A stretch of 19,602 nucleotides of DNA, from NCBI GenBank assembly GCA_910584725.1, contig CAJUBE010000018.1, forward strand, positions 1-19,602. Reading direction: 5' to 3'. Both the position numbers and the translations under genes were made by a program. Shown piece by piece: positions 1 through 5,557 of the stretch. The notes beneath the pieces are model-generated. The model saw nothing but the letters and a program-made list of their open reading frames with translations, had not been told where the DNA came from and made no database searches. This DNA comes from an uncultured Lachnospiraceae bacterium (GTDB lineage: Bacteria > Bacillota > Clostridia > Lachnospirales > Lachnospiraceae). Position 1 is the stretch's first letter; the number at the start of each line of letters is the position of its first letter.

Positions 1-40
1 ATACGAAAAAGAAATTTTTTGCTAATTTAGGCTTGACTTT

Positions 41-619
41 TCATAGCTGGTCTCCTTCATAAATCCGCACCGGGTTTCCCCTGACAATGCGGGTATGCTC
101 CCGCCATGCGGCATTTACTTGTTTCGCTTCCTGCTCCTTTTGCAAATCCGCAAGTTTCCCCTGCAACTTTTCCATTGCGCGCTGCTTATTCAGAAACTGG
201 CTCCGTTCCTCGGTAGAGTGCGCCACAAGTCCTGTTGGTATATGGATGATCCGTATACCTGTCTCCACCTTGTTTACATTCTGGCCTCCTTTCCCGCCAC
301 AATGAAACTTCTCGATACGGTATTCTTTCCCGGACGCAATCTCTCCCTTCTCCGGGATGATGCTCACATCCACATACCAATTTTTTCGCTTATGATTCGG
401 ACGGAATGGACTCCTGCATATCCACAATACCGTACCTTCTAGGCTGCTTAAATCCTGCGCTGTCCGAAAGCGGATGGAATCTAAGCAGCCTTTTTCATAC
501 CCCTTTGTCTCGGATATCATTTCTAAATCCTCATATTCTCTTTTTAATGCCGCAAACAGCTTCGCCACCGCAAGCTGACACTCAGACGGCCCCTGTCCTG
601 CACTGATCTGTACTATCAT
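41..619 (-). CDS. prfH: PrfH, release-factor-like peptidyl-tRNA hydrolase
   Basis: 192-residue class I release factor homologue of the PrfH type. The catalytic GGQ tripeptide is at residues 111-113, inside CGGKGGQNVNKVETG, and the PrfH-like stretch SPFRPNHKRKNW is at about 70-81. It is much shorter than RF1/RF2 and lacks their N-terminal and full stop-codon-recognition regions. The C-terminus is Lys/Arg-rich, as expected for an rRNA-contacting tail. Family knowledge: PrfH is encoded next to rtcB and is thought to free the nascent peptide from ribosomes damaged in the 16S decoding centre so that RtcB can reseal the rRNA. It starts 15 nt after the rtcB stop with a GGAGAAAG ribosome binding site, so the two are almost certainly cotranscribed. 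No clear terminator is visible in the remaining 40 bases. Identity is secure; the exact substrate is inferred from the family. Confidence 0.93.
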   Translation of the reverse strand: MIVQISAGQGPSECQLAVAKLFAALKREYEDLEMISETKGYEKGCLDSIRFRTAQDLSSLEGTVLWICRSPFRPNHKRKNWYVDVSIIPEKGEIASGKEYRIEKFHCGGKGGQNVNKVETGIRIIHIPTGLVAHSTEERSQFLNKQRAMEKLQGKLADLQKEQEAKQVNAAWREHTRIVRGNPVRIYEGDQL

Positions 620-634
620 AAATTTCTTTCTCCT

Positions 635-1744
635 CTACTTTCTGCTTCCTGCTTTGAAATTATAGACAGGCTTCAATATTCCTGTAATCTCCACGGTATC
701 TTTAATCTGCTCTGCAATCTCTGTTATGGAACGGTATGCAAAAGGCGCTTCGTCTAAGGTGTCTGCGCTGACACAACTGCTGTAAATACCTTTCATTTCC
801 TTTTTAAATTCCGAAACTGTATACTGACTCTTTACATCTTCGCGCTTTAACTTTCTGCCGGAACCATGCGGCGCTGAGTAATTCCACGCTGCATTGCCCC
901 TACCTATGCCTAAGATGATCCCGTCCCGCATATTTGCCGGGATGACTACAGAATCTCTTTTTTTCGCAGAGATAGCGCCTTTGCGGAGTATGCCGGAATC
1001 ATCCAGATAATTATGTGGCACAGAAAACTGCTCTGCCGCTTTCCACTTCATCCCCTTTAGAATCTCCCTGACAATGATTTGCCGATTCCACTCAGCATAG
1101 CGCTGGATGATCTGCACATCTTCCAGATAAGCAGTCTTATTATCACCTTCTAAATAACTCATATAATAAGGAACTTCTTTACACTGTTCTTTCAGGCAGA
1201 TATTGGCAAGTTTCGTGTAATATTCCGCCACTTCCTCCCCTAAATGCCTGCTCCCTGTATGCACCACAAGATACAGACTGCCATCATCCCCTTTATCCAG
1301 TTCTATGAAATGGTTGCCGCCGCCAAGTGTGCCAAGGCTCCTGTCTGCCTTCTGCCTGTTGATATGACAGATGCAGTGGAGTCCTTCATAAGAAAATTTT
1401 TCCGCCATGTGATGGGATTCTTTCCGAATGTTGAAACCGGAGGGGATATTCTCCCGGATCACTCTGTCTAGTTTCTGGAACTCCACGTTACTCTTATTCA
1501 GTTTTACACAGGTCATGCCGCAGCCGATATCGACACCTAAGAGCTGCGGGATCACCTTATCCGTGACCGTCATGGAAAGGCCGATTGGCGCAATCTTACC
1601 CGGATGGATGTCCGGCATCATACGGATTGTGCTGCCTTCTGCGGTTTCGTTATTACATATCATTTTTACCTGTGCCAGAGCGTAGTCTTCCACATCGTCT
1701 GTAAAAATCTTTGCTTCGGTGTAAATACCTTTTACTGTTTTCAT
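635..1744 (-). CDS. rtcB: RtcB-family RNA-splicing/repair ligase (PrfH-associated)
   Basis: 369-residue RtcB ligase, which joins 3'-phosphate or 2',3'-cyclic phosphate RNA ends to 5'-OH ends using GTP and Mn2+. Visible metal and active-site residues are Asp72 and Cys75 (GVDIGCGM), His145 (GGGNHF), His162 (VHTGSRH), His244 (VPHNY) and the guanylylated His293 (APHGSGR). It is shorter than the E. coli housekeeping RtcB (about 408), which fits the RtcB2 group paired with PrfH. An in-frame GTG/ATG extension of 30 codons is possible, but it would begin inside the upstream terminator region. The ATG at 1744 follows a purine-rich AAGGAAAAG and opens the canonical MKTVKGIYTEAKIF start. The gene heads an operon with prfH and is preceded by a leader ORF and an intrinsic terminator, so transcriptional attenuation is likely. 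Function is sure; the ribosome-repair role is inferred from the pairing. Confidence 0.95.
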   Translation of the reverse strand: MKTVKGIYTEAKIFTDDVEDYALAQVKMICNNETAEGSTIRMMPDIHPGKIAPIGLSMTVTDKVIPQLLGVDIGCGMTCVKLNKSNVEFQKLDRVIRENIPSGFNIRKESHHMAEKFSYEGLHCICHINRQKADRSLGTLGGGNHFIELDKGDDGSLYLVVHTGSRHLGEEVAEYYTKLANICLKEQCKEVPYYMSYLEGDNKTAYLEDVQIIQRYAEWNRQIIVREILKGMKWKAAEQFSVPHNYLDDSGILRKGAISAKKRDSVVIPANMRDGIILGIGRGNAAWNYSAPHGSGRKLKREDVKSQYTVSEFKKEMKGIYSSCVSADTLDEAPFAYRSITEIAEQIKDTVEITGILKPVYNFKAGSRK

Positions 1745-1781
1745 AATTTTAACTTTTCCTTTTCTCCGTAAAAATGGGCGC

Positions 1782-1804
1782 AAAAAAAGCACCCCAAAGG
1801 TGCT
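1782..1804 (-). terminator. Intrinsic terminator/attenuator in the rtcB leader
   Basis: On the minus strand AGCACC-TTTGG-GGTGCT forms a 6-bp stem with a 5-nt loop, followed directly by seven T. It lies between the leader ORF (stop at 1887) and the rtcB start (1744), about 37 nt upstream of rtcB. Any transcript from the promoter at 2023-2051 must read through it to express rtcB-prfH. The left arm and loop (ACCTTTG) are perfectly complementary to CAAAGGT in the leader ORF (about 1914-1920), offering a possible antiterminator pairing. That pairing is inference. Confidence 0.75.
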
Positions 1805-1886
1805 GGCTACTCTTTCACTATCTGTACAGGACAATAAAAATTTCCGAAATCATTATCAGAACTTTCTATTGCACGATATAATAAAA

Positions 1887-1967
1887 CTATCTGTAAGACG
1901 CACGGAGCGACATACCTTTGATTGTCAGTTGCACTATTCTGTTATGGGTTGTTGTATTTTTCTGCAT
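1887..1967 (-). CDS. 26-codon leader ORF upstream of rtcB-prfH
   Basis: Small ORF starting MQKNTTTHNRIVQ and ending SLRASYR, then TAG. It has one of the best ribosome binding sites in the window: AAAGGAGGT six bases before the ATG. Promoter, RBS, ORF, terminator and rtcB follow in that order on one strand, as in attenuation-controlled operons. I do not recognise the peptide. It has five Thr in its first 16 residues and is basic at its end, with no run of one codon that would point to amino-acid attenuation. Codons 16-18 (ATC AAA GGT) contain the CAAAGGT segment complementary to the terminator's left arm, so ribosome occupancy here could control terminator folding. The 9-mer TACAGATAG at its end recurs about 70 nt downstream. 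Translation is likely; the regulatory function is hypothetical. Confidence 0.6.
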   Translation of the reverse strand: MQKNTTTHNRIVQLTIKGMSLRASYR

Positions 1968-2022
1968 GATATGACCTCCTTTTCTACTTTCTGAATTAAT
2001 GGTTTATTTGTTTAACGGTTAC

Positions 2023-2051
2023 ATGCTAGCACAGATGGACTAAATTTGCAA
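2023..2051 (-). promoter_or_regulatory. Promoter of the rtcB-prfH leader transcript
   Basis: On the minus strand a -35 TTGCAA (2046-2051) is separated by 17 bp from an extended -10 TGC-TAGCAT (hexamer 2023-2028). Transcription would start near 2016, about 50 nt before the leader ORF. No sigma-54 signature (GG-N10-GC) is seen, unlike the RtcR-controlled rtc operons of proteobacteria. Confidence 0.6.
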
Positions 2052-2093
2052 GTTTCTATTTGCCTGTCAGGTCAGTTCATTTGTCCCCTCTCA

Positions 2094-2122
2094 TGATACC
2101 ATCTAACACAATGTGGGTATCA
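2094..2122. repeat. Imperfect hairpin at the end of the hypothetical gene
   Basis: TGATACC and GGTATCA form a 7-bp inverted repeat separated by 15 nt and overlapping the stop codon of the 2120-2419 gene. There is no T tract on either side, so it is not a convincing intrinsic terminator. It may stabilise the 3' end or bind a regulator of the rtcB promoter just downstream. Confidence 0.3.
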
Positions 2123-2419
2123 TTCAATATTTTCATGCTTCTTTAACCGTTCCTCCTTCAATTCTTCTAAAGACATATCCGTATAAGGGATTGCTCCAAC
2201 CAATGACTTTAATGCCTGAACAATTTCTACTGTTTTTTCCTGCTCTTCTATTTCCGTACCGCTTCCATCTTTGCTCCCGGCTATCTCATCCGGCGTAAGA
2301 ATACTTTCCATAAATTCCAGAACATTCCCGCCGACAGCGTCTGCTCCACGCTCATTCAGATCGGCCAGATTCTCTTTCGCCTGTGTCATGACCTGCAAAT
2401 ATTCTTCATTTGTCCTCAT
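2120..2419 (-). CDS. Hypothetical 99-residue acidic protein
   Basis: Small soluble acidic protein I do not recognise. It starts MRTNEEYLQVMTQAKENLADLNERG, is probably largely helical (many Glu, Lys, Leu) and ends with a charged SLEELKEERLKKHENIE helix. There is no signal peptide, membrane segment or Cys/His metal motif. An AGGAG ribosome binding site precedes the ATG at 2419. It lies 67 nt downstream of the HigA-like gene on the same strand and could be cotranscribed with it. Upstream of the start are TTATAGTAGGAG and an A/T-rich stretch, but no convincing promoter. The coding call rests on a good RBS, sensible composition and absence of a better ORF. Confidence 0.7.
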   Translation of the reverse strand: MRTNEEYLQVMTQAKENLADLNERGADAVGGNVLEFMESILTPDEIAGSKDGSGTEIEEQEKTVEIVQALKSLVGAIPYTDMSLEELKEERLKKHENIE

Positions 2420-2486
2420 AATGTTTCTCCTACTATAAACAAATAATACCCTAAGTTGCGTACACAGGGTTTTCTACCCCTCATAT

Positions 2487-2780
2487 CTAACCTTTAGCCG
2501 GACTTTTGGGAACAAACTCCAATTTCAGCGTCATTCCCATTCCATCCGCCAGACGCTTTAAGAGTTTAAGAGACGGATTCCTAGTTCCATTTTCAAGCTT
2601 ACTGATATCCGCCTGATTAATTCCTGTTCTTTCTGCAAGTTCTTTTTGAGTGAGATTTTGCGAAATCCTTGCATCAACAATTGCCCGGATCACATCCATT
2701 TCCGGCTGGATGTCTTCCCATTCCTTTCTGAACTCATCATCCTGTAATTGTTCCTTTAAAAAATCCTGAAATTCACTCAT
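2487..2780 (-). CDS. HigA-like antitoxin, XRE-family helix-turn-helix protein
   Basis: 97-residue protein with a Cro/C1-type helix-turn-helix at about residues 36-90: NLTQKELAERTGINQADISKLENGTRNPSL is a textbook XRE recognition region (positions 44-73). The N-terminal 35 residues (FLKEQLQDDEFRKEWED) resemble the toxin-contacting part of HigA/RelB-type antitoxins of toxin-first systems. Its ATG overlaps by 8 nt the stop of an upstream frame that encodes only the C-terminus of a HigB/RelE toxin (2773-2910). The antitoxin therefore appears intact while its toxin is truncated. Such orphan antitoxins may persist as autoregulatory repressors or as protection against a related toxin elsewhere. No own promoter is obvious. 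Confidence 0.88.
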   Translation of the reverse strand: MSEFQDFLKEQLQDDEFRKEWEDIQPEMDVIRAIVDARISQNLTQKELAERTGINQADISKLENGTRNPSLKLLKRLADGMGMTLKLEFVPKSPAKG

Positions 2781-2910
2781 TTCCCTTCACCCTTTCCAAA
2801 TAGTCTTTGCGATATAATTTTGCCAACCGTATTTCCTGTTTTGGCGTCTCCTGCGTTTTTTTAATAAATCCATTCGTCATTATAATTTTCTTACCATTTT
2901 TGCGTGGGGA
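2773..2910 (-). pseudogene. HigB/RelE-type (Gp49-like) toxin, C-terminal remnant
   Basis: The frame upstream of and overlapping the antitoxin encodes 45 residues, NGKKIIMTNGFIKKTQETP followed by KQEIRLAKLYRKDYLER. This matches the conserved C-terminal strand and helix of HigB/RelE-superfamily (phage Gp49-like) toxins, typically 'hGFxKKTQKTPxxEIexAkxrxxdyler' (family knowledge). A TAA stop closes the frame at 2911-2913, exactly where the first copy of a repeated TATCGTTTTT motif begins. About 60-70 N-terminal residues expected for the family are absent. The toxin is therefore almost surely inactive. Confidence 0.8.
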
Positions 2911-3092
2911 TTATCGTTTTTACATTTACGAGAAATGCCCGAAAATCAATACTTTTCAGAAAGACAGATGCAACCATGCAGGGGCGACTATCGTTTTTTG
3001 AATTGAAACCGCCGCACTTTCGATATTCCAGAGTGTAAAATTTAACAATATCCTGTTTTTCAGAGTGGCTATCGTTATTTTTTACACCCAAG
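2905..3092. repeat. Intergenic array with three TATCGTTTTTT motifs
   Basis: TATCGTTTTT(T) occurs at 2912, 2989 and, as TATCGTTATTTTTT, at 3070, with 77 and 81 bp between starts. The first two copies are preceded by a G-rich GGGG run, the last by GTGGC. The first copy sits at the break in the HigB remnant. No frame here is convincing. It may be a short intergenic repeat element or MITE-like insertion that truncated higB; that is inference. Confidence 0.4.
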
Positions 3093-3130
3093 GGATTACT
3101 GCGTTTTTCTTCATCCCTATTAACTGGAAG

Positions 3131-3382
3131 TTAACCCTTTAGACCTCGTGACTGTCTATCCATATCTTCGATAACAATATCATAGATTTCACCTAAAGAT
3201 GCACAATATTCAAGAACTTTCCATGGTTCATTTGTATGAAAATGTATTTTTATCATTTCATCGTCTCCAACCGCTAATAAGCAATCCTTCTTAAAATTAT
3301 TTGTAAAATATTCGCTTACAGTATCTTCGTCAAGGTTTTCACCCTCAATCAATAATTGTGTATCATATCTAAACTCTAACAT
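3131..3382 (-). CDS. Stand-alone FakA/YloV C-terminal-like domain (DAK family)
   Basis: 83-residue protein resembling the domain of DAK2-fusion proteins (YloV/FakA) that follows the DhaL kinase domain. The sequence begins with a strand like 'YxTxxLI.G' (RYDTQLLIEGENLDEDTV), then CLLAVGDDEMIKIHFHTN and EPWKVLEYCASLGEIYDIVI. This parallels the 'LVVVGDEDLIKVHVHTNDPGKALEYALxxGeL' block of FakA-like proteins (family knowledge). Full-length members are about 550 residues, yet here the frame has its own RBS (GGAGGGATAAAACA-ATG) and promoter, so it looks like an intact small gene rather than debris. A FakB-binding or regulatory role in fatty-acid activation is speculative. No membrane segment or signal peptide is seen. 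Nothing nearby belongs to lipid metabolism. Confidence 0.75.
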   Translation of the reverse strand: MLEFRYDTQLLIEGENLDEDTVSEYFTNNFKKDCLLAVGDDEMIKIHFHTNEPWKVLEYCASLGEIYDIVIEDMDRQSRGLKG

Positions 3383-3432
3383 TGTTTTATCCCTCCAAAA
3401 AATTCTAGTGTATTGGTTGTTCCAACGTTGAA

Positions 3433-3461
3433 ATTATACCTCATTTCCTTATAGATTTCCA
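3433..3461 (-). promoter_or_regulatory. Promoter of the small DAK-type gene
   Basis: Minus-strand TGGAAA (3456-3461) and a perfect TATAAT (3433-3438) are 17 bp apart. It lies just after a terminator and about 50 nt before the gene start, giving the 3131-3382 gene its own transcript. The -35 is weak (4/6). Confidence 0.6.
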
Positions 3462-3465
3462 TATA

Positions 3466-3509
3466 CAAAAACAGCGGGCAGGATTTCCGGAAATTCCCGG
3501 AACCTGCCC
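3466..3509 (-). terminator. Strong intrinsic terminator after the redox operon and recombinase stub
   Basis: Minus-strand GGGCAGG pairs with CCTGCCC, extended inside by TTCCGG/CCGGAA with a 2-nt bulge, giving about 13 bp. GCTGTTTTTG follows. It ends transcription from the nitroreductase gene through the recombinase remnant. On the plus strand the hairpin is followed by a weaker TCTATTTTCTTT. Confidence 0.85.
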
Positions 3510-3520
3510 TCTATTTTCTT

Positions 3521-3652
3521 TCAAATCTTTATGCTGACTTCCGCCCCATCCCGGAAGGTGAACACCACCTTGCCATTGGAATAGGCTATTGCGTAATCCA
3601 CAAGCCTGTGAAATAACTTCCCGTTGGCAAATGGGAATCTGTCAGTTTCTGA
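3521..3652 (-). pseudogene. Site-specific recombinase, C-terminal remnant
   Basis: An open frame directly after the nitroreductase stop encodes FPFANGKLFHRLVDYAIAYS and then NGKVVFTFRDGAEVSIKI before TGA. This is the tail typical of large recombinases of clostridial mobile elements, ending in 'VDxVxVYxxxxVxFTFKDGxE' (family knowledge). Only about 43 residues remain and there is no start codon or RBS. A strong terminator follows 12 bp after the stop, as after an intact recombinase gene. The rest of the gene is replaced by the nitroreductase gene, so this marks an old element boundary or deletion junction. Confidence 0.7.
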
Positions 3653-3655
3653 CTA

Positions 3656-4321
3656 TTATATCCACTCGAAGTTCTCTTTGCCTGCACCTACTTCAAAGTG
3701 ATATTTTCCAATACCAAGGTCAATGCCTGAAAAATGTCCATTACCCGCTGAGATAGACACTTTATTTCCATCGCCGGATACAACATAAGGCTGTTTATTC
3801 AACGCTGTTGGAGCATAAAGCAACGCATCAACACCATCAACAAACCATTGCGGTGTTTTACCGTTATATCGGCTGATTTCGGCCGCAGTTTTAGATTTAT
3901 GCGGGACTCCCTGTGTCTTACCATATCCAATCGCAATAACACCGTTTACACACACATCCTTATTATTAAGGTTTTTTAATGCACCCTTGCCATTAAACAT
4001 ACCTCCAACCCACCATGTGTTAAGCCCAAGTGTCTGTGCATAAAGAATCAAGTCAGCACCGCAATAGCCCAGCTTTTCATCAAGGTTGGGAGCATCTACT
4101 CCTGCAAGAACAATATAATTGTTTACTGTCTTTGAAAGCAGTAATTTTGCCATACTGCCGATACCGTCAGAATTACCAACCACTAAAGCAAGATGAAGAT
4201 TATATTTTATATTATTCTCAGTAATCCGTGCATTCAGCGATTCCACGATATCTGTGGGGATTGTCTTATCGGTATATTGTCTTACCATGTGCCTTTCTTT
4301 GATTGCTTCTTTAATTGTCAT
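3656..4321 (-). CDS. Nitroreductase-like flavoprotein (TM1586 type)
   Basis: 221-residue nitroreductase-family protein, predicted to bind FMN and use NAD(P)H to reduce nitro, quinone or similar substrates. It opens MTIKEAIKERHMVRQYTDKT, the FMN-phosphate-contacting start of the family. It continues with a central region (LILYAQTLGLNTWWVGGMF, about residues 90-108) equivalent to the 'A..lGLgt.wigg' helix. A second half-domain (APTALNKQPYVV ... GIDLGIGKYHFEVGAG) resembles the tandem-half TM1586-type nitroreductases. A longer frame starts at 4363, but the ATG at 4321 has GGAGG six bases upstream and fits the family start. It is the last gene of the MarR operon, 54 nt after the DUF4405 gene. Substrate unknown. 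Confidence 0.85.
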   Translation of the reverse strand: MTIKEAIKERHMVRQYTDKTIPTDIVESLNARITENNIKYNLHLALVVGNSDGIGSMAKLLLSKTVNNYIVLAGVDAPNLDEKLGYCGADLILYAQTLGLNTWWVGGMFNGKGALKNLNNKDVCVNGVIAIGYGKTQGVPHKSKTAAEISRYNGKTPQWFVDGVDALLYAPTALNKQPYVVSGDGNKVSISAGNGHFSGIDLGIGKYHFEVGAGKENFEWI

Positions 4322-4375
4322 ATTTGTCCTCCATAAATTCGACCATTTGCAGATTCCCTGCAAATCCGTGCAAAA

Positions 4376-4750
4376 TTAGTTTCTATGTTTAGCCGAAGCC
4401 TTTTTCCCATGTGCAAATATGTGTAATATAGTCAGAATCAAAAACAAAATTGCCGTTACCCTATGCAGACCTGCAGCATACATGGTTCCGCTTATCATCA
4501 CTACTAAAAAATCAAAGAGCAGGAGTACATTCAATACAGTCCGTTCCCACCTTGTACGACTGTATGTTCCTTTACCAATACCTGCCCACCACAGCAAGTT
4601 CATAATATTGTGCAAAACTAATAGGATAAACAGAACTGCACCTAGGGACATATGCAGGGCAATTCCTGTTCTCCCCAAATTCATGAGCAGGACCATAATA
4701 GCCAACATCCCTATATCAATACATAACTTGCAGATTTTTTTGATACGCAT
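4376..4750 (-). CDS. DUF4405 four-helix membrane protein, putative b-type heme binder
   Basis: 124-residue integral membrane protein with about four hydrophobic helices (residues 11-30, 34-56, 73-94, 96-113). His33 and His47 flank helix 2 (ALHMSLGAVLF...LVLHNIMN), and His95 (GLHRVTA) and His108 (ILHIFAHG) flank helix 4. This spacing is what is expected of DUF4405 / cytochrome-b-like heme ligands (family knowledge; heme binding is inference). The N-terminus is basic and the C-terminal tail KKASAKHRN is positively charged, so both ends are probably cytoplasmic. It begins 10 nt after the flavodoxin gene, a tight operon arrangement that makes electron transfer between the two plausible. Confidence 0.8.
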   Translation of the reverse strand: MRIKKICKLCIDIGMLAIMVLLMNLGRTGIALHMSLGAVLFILLVLHNIMNLLWWAGIGKGTYSRTRWERTVLNVLLLFDFLVVMISGTMYAAGLHRVTAILFLILTILHIFAHGKKASAKHRN

Positions 4751-4760
4751 AAATTCTCCC

Positions 4761-5489
4761 TTACTCTGCCAGACCAGCTTTTGTCAGAAAATCTTTCACA
4801 TCATCCCTGCTCCTGGCAGAAAGTCCATCTGCCACTACTGCATCCGGACAGGCTGCGGCAATCTGCTCCGGGCCGGAACCTAATCCCAGTGCCTGGCTAG
4901 TGGAGATCGGTATGATCGTTTTCCCTGAAAAGTCATACTCCTCCAAAAATGAAAGAACAGGCACCGGCATACTGCTTAGCCAGTTTGGATAAATAATAAT
5001 TACTGTATCGTAATTTTCTACGCTTTCAAGATGTTCTGTTAATTCCAGCCGCATCGATGTTCCCATTTCACTATGATGACGGTCAAATGCCCCACCGTAG
5101 GTTTCCGGGTATAGAGCATTTACCTTGATTGGGAAAATATCCCCTCCGGTTACTTCCTGTGCCGTAATCGCCAAAAGCTCCGCATGTCCGTAACCGGTCC
5201 CATCTTCAATCTTCAGGCTTGCAGAAGCCACCGCATCCATTTCATCCGCTGTATATATCCGATTATTTGTGAGCGAAAAATATGCCACAAGCACATTGCT
5301 CCCACCTGTCACGGACATGGCTCCTACAGATATATCACTGACCGGAATTTTTTTTGCAAATGGATTAGGGAAAAAGGTACAATAAAAGATTCCCCCGCCT
5401 ATTATAGCTGTCAGACTTACTACTATAATGACAGTTATTACAACTTTTTTACGTCTGCTCATTTTTCTTTTTACTGTTGAATTTTCCAT
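4761..5489 (-). CDS. Membrane-anchored flavodoxin-domain protein
   Basis: 242 residues. A basic N-terminus (KRKMSRRKK) precedes one hydrophobic helix at about 15-37. A linker then leads to a flavodoxin-like domain from about 64 to 240: NVLVAYFSLTNNR (first strand and phosphate loop), GHAELLAITAQEVTGGDIFPI, and YDTVIIIYPNWLSSMPVPVLSFLE, the FMN-ring loop seen in Flavodoxin_4-type proteins. The phosphate loop is atypical (SLTNNRIY rather than S.tGNT). By the positive-inside rule the flavodoxin domain would be outside the membrane, which is unusual for a flavodoxin. There is no lipobox. RBS-like AGGAGGAAGG is 15-20 nt before the ATG at 5489, a longer gap than usual. An internal ATG at codon 10 would also keep the anchor. 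It is the third gene of the MarR operon. Confidence 0.87.
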   Translation of the reverse strand: MENSTVKRKMSRRKKVVITVIIVVSLTAIIGGGIFYCTFFPNPFAKKIPVSDISVGAMSVTGGSNVLVAYFSLTNNRIYTADEMDAVASASLKIEDGTGYGHAELLAITAQEVTGGDIFPIKVNALYPETYGGAFDRHHSEMGTSMRLELTEHLESVENYDTVIIIYPNWLSSMPVPVLSFLEEYDFSGKTIIPISTSQALGLGSGPEQIAAACPDAVVADGLSARSRDDVKDFLTKAGLAE

Positions 5490-5557
5490 AATACAATATA
5501 CTTATCCTTCCTCCTGATTCTGATTGAGCTTCCTGATCAAGTAATGCCGCCATTTTG

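Noticed and set aside
1745..1834. 30-codon N-terminal extension of rtcB
   Set aside because: It would start inside or before the intrinsic terminator and lacks similarity to RtcB starts; the ATG at 1744 matches the family.
2891..3091. 66-codon minus-strand frame over the TATCGTTTTT repeats
   Set aside because: No RBS, odd composition, and the repeat motifs account for its recurring KND-like residues.
2905..3092. CRISPR array or integron attC sites
   Set aside because: Only ~11 bp of the motif is conserved, with no palindromic repeat, no matching spacers, no cas genes and no attC core sequences.
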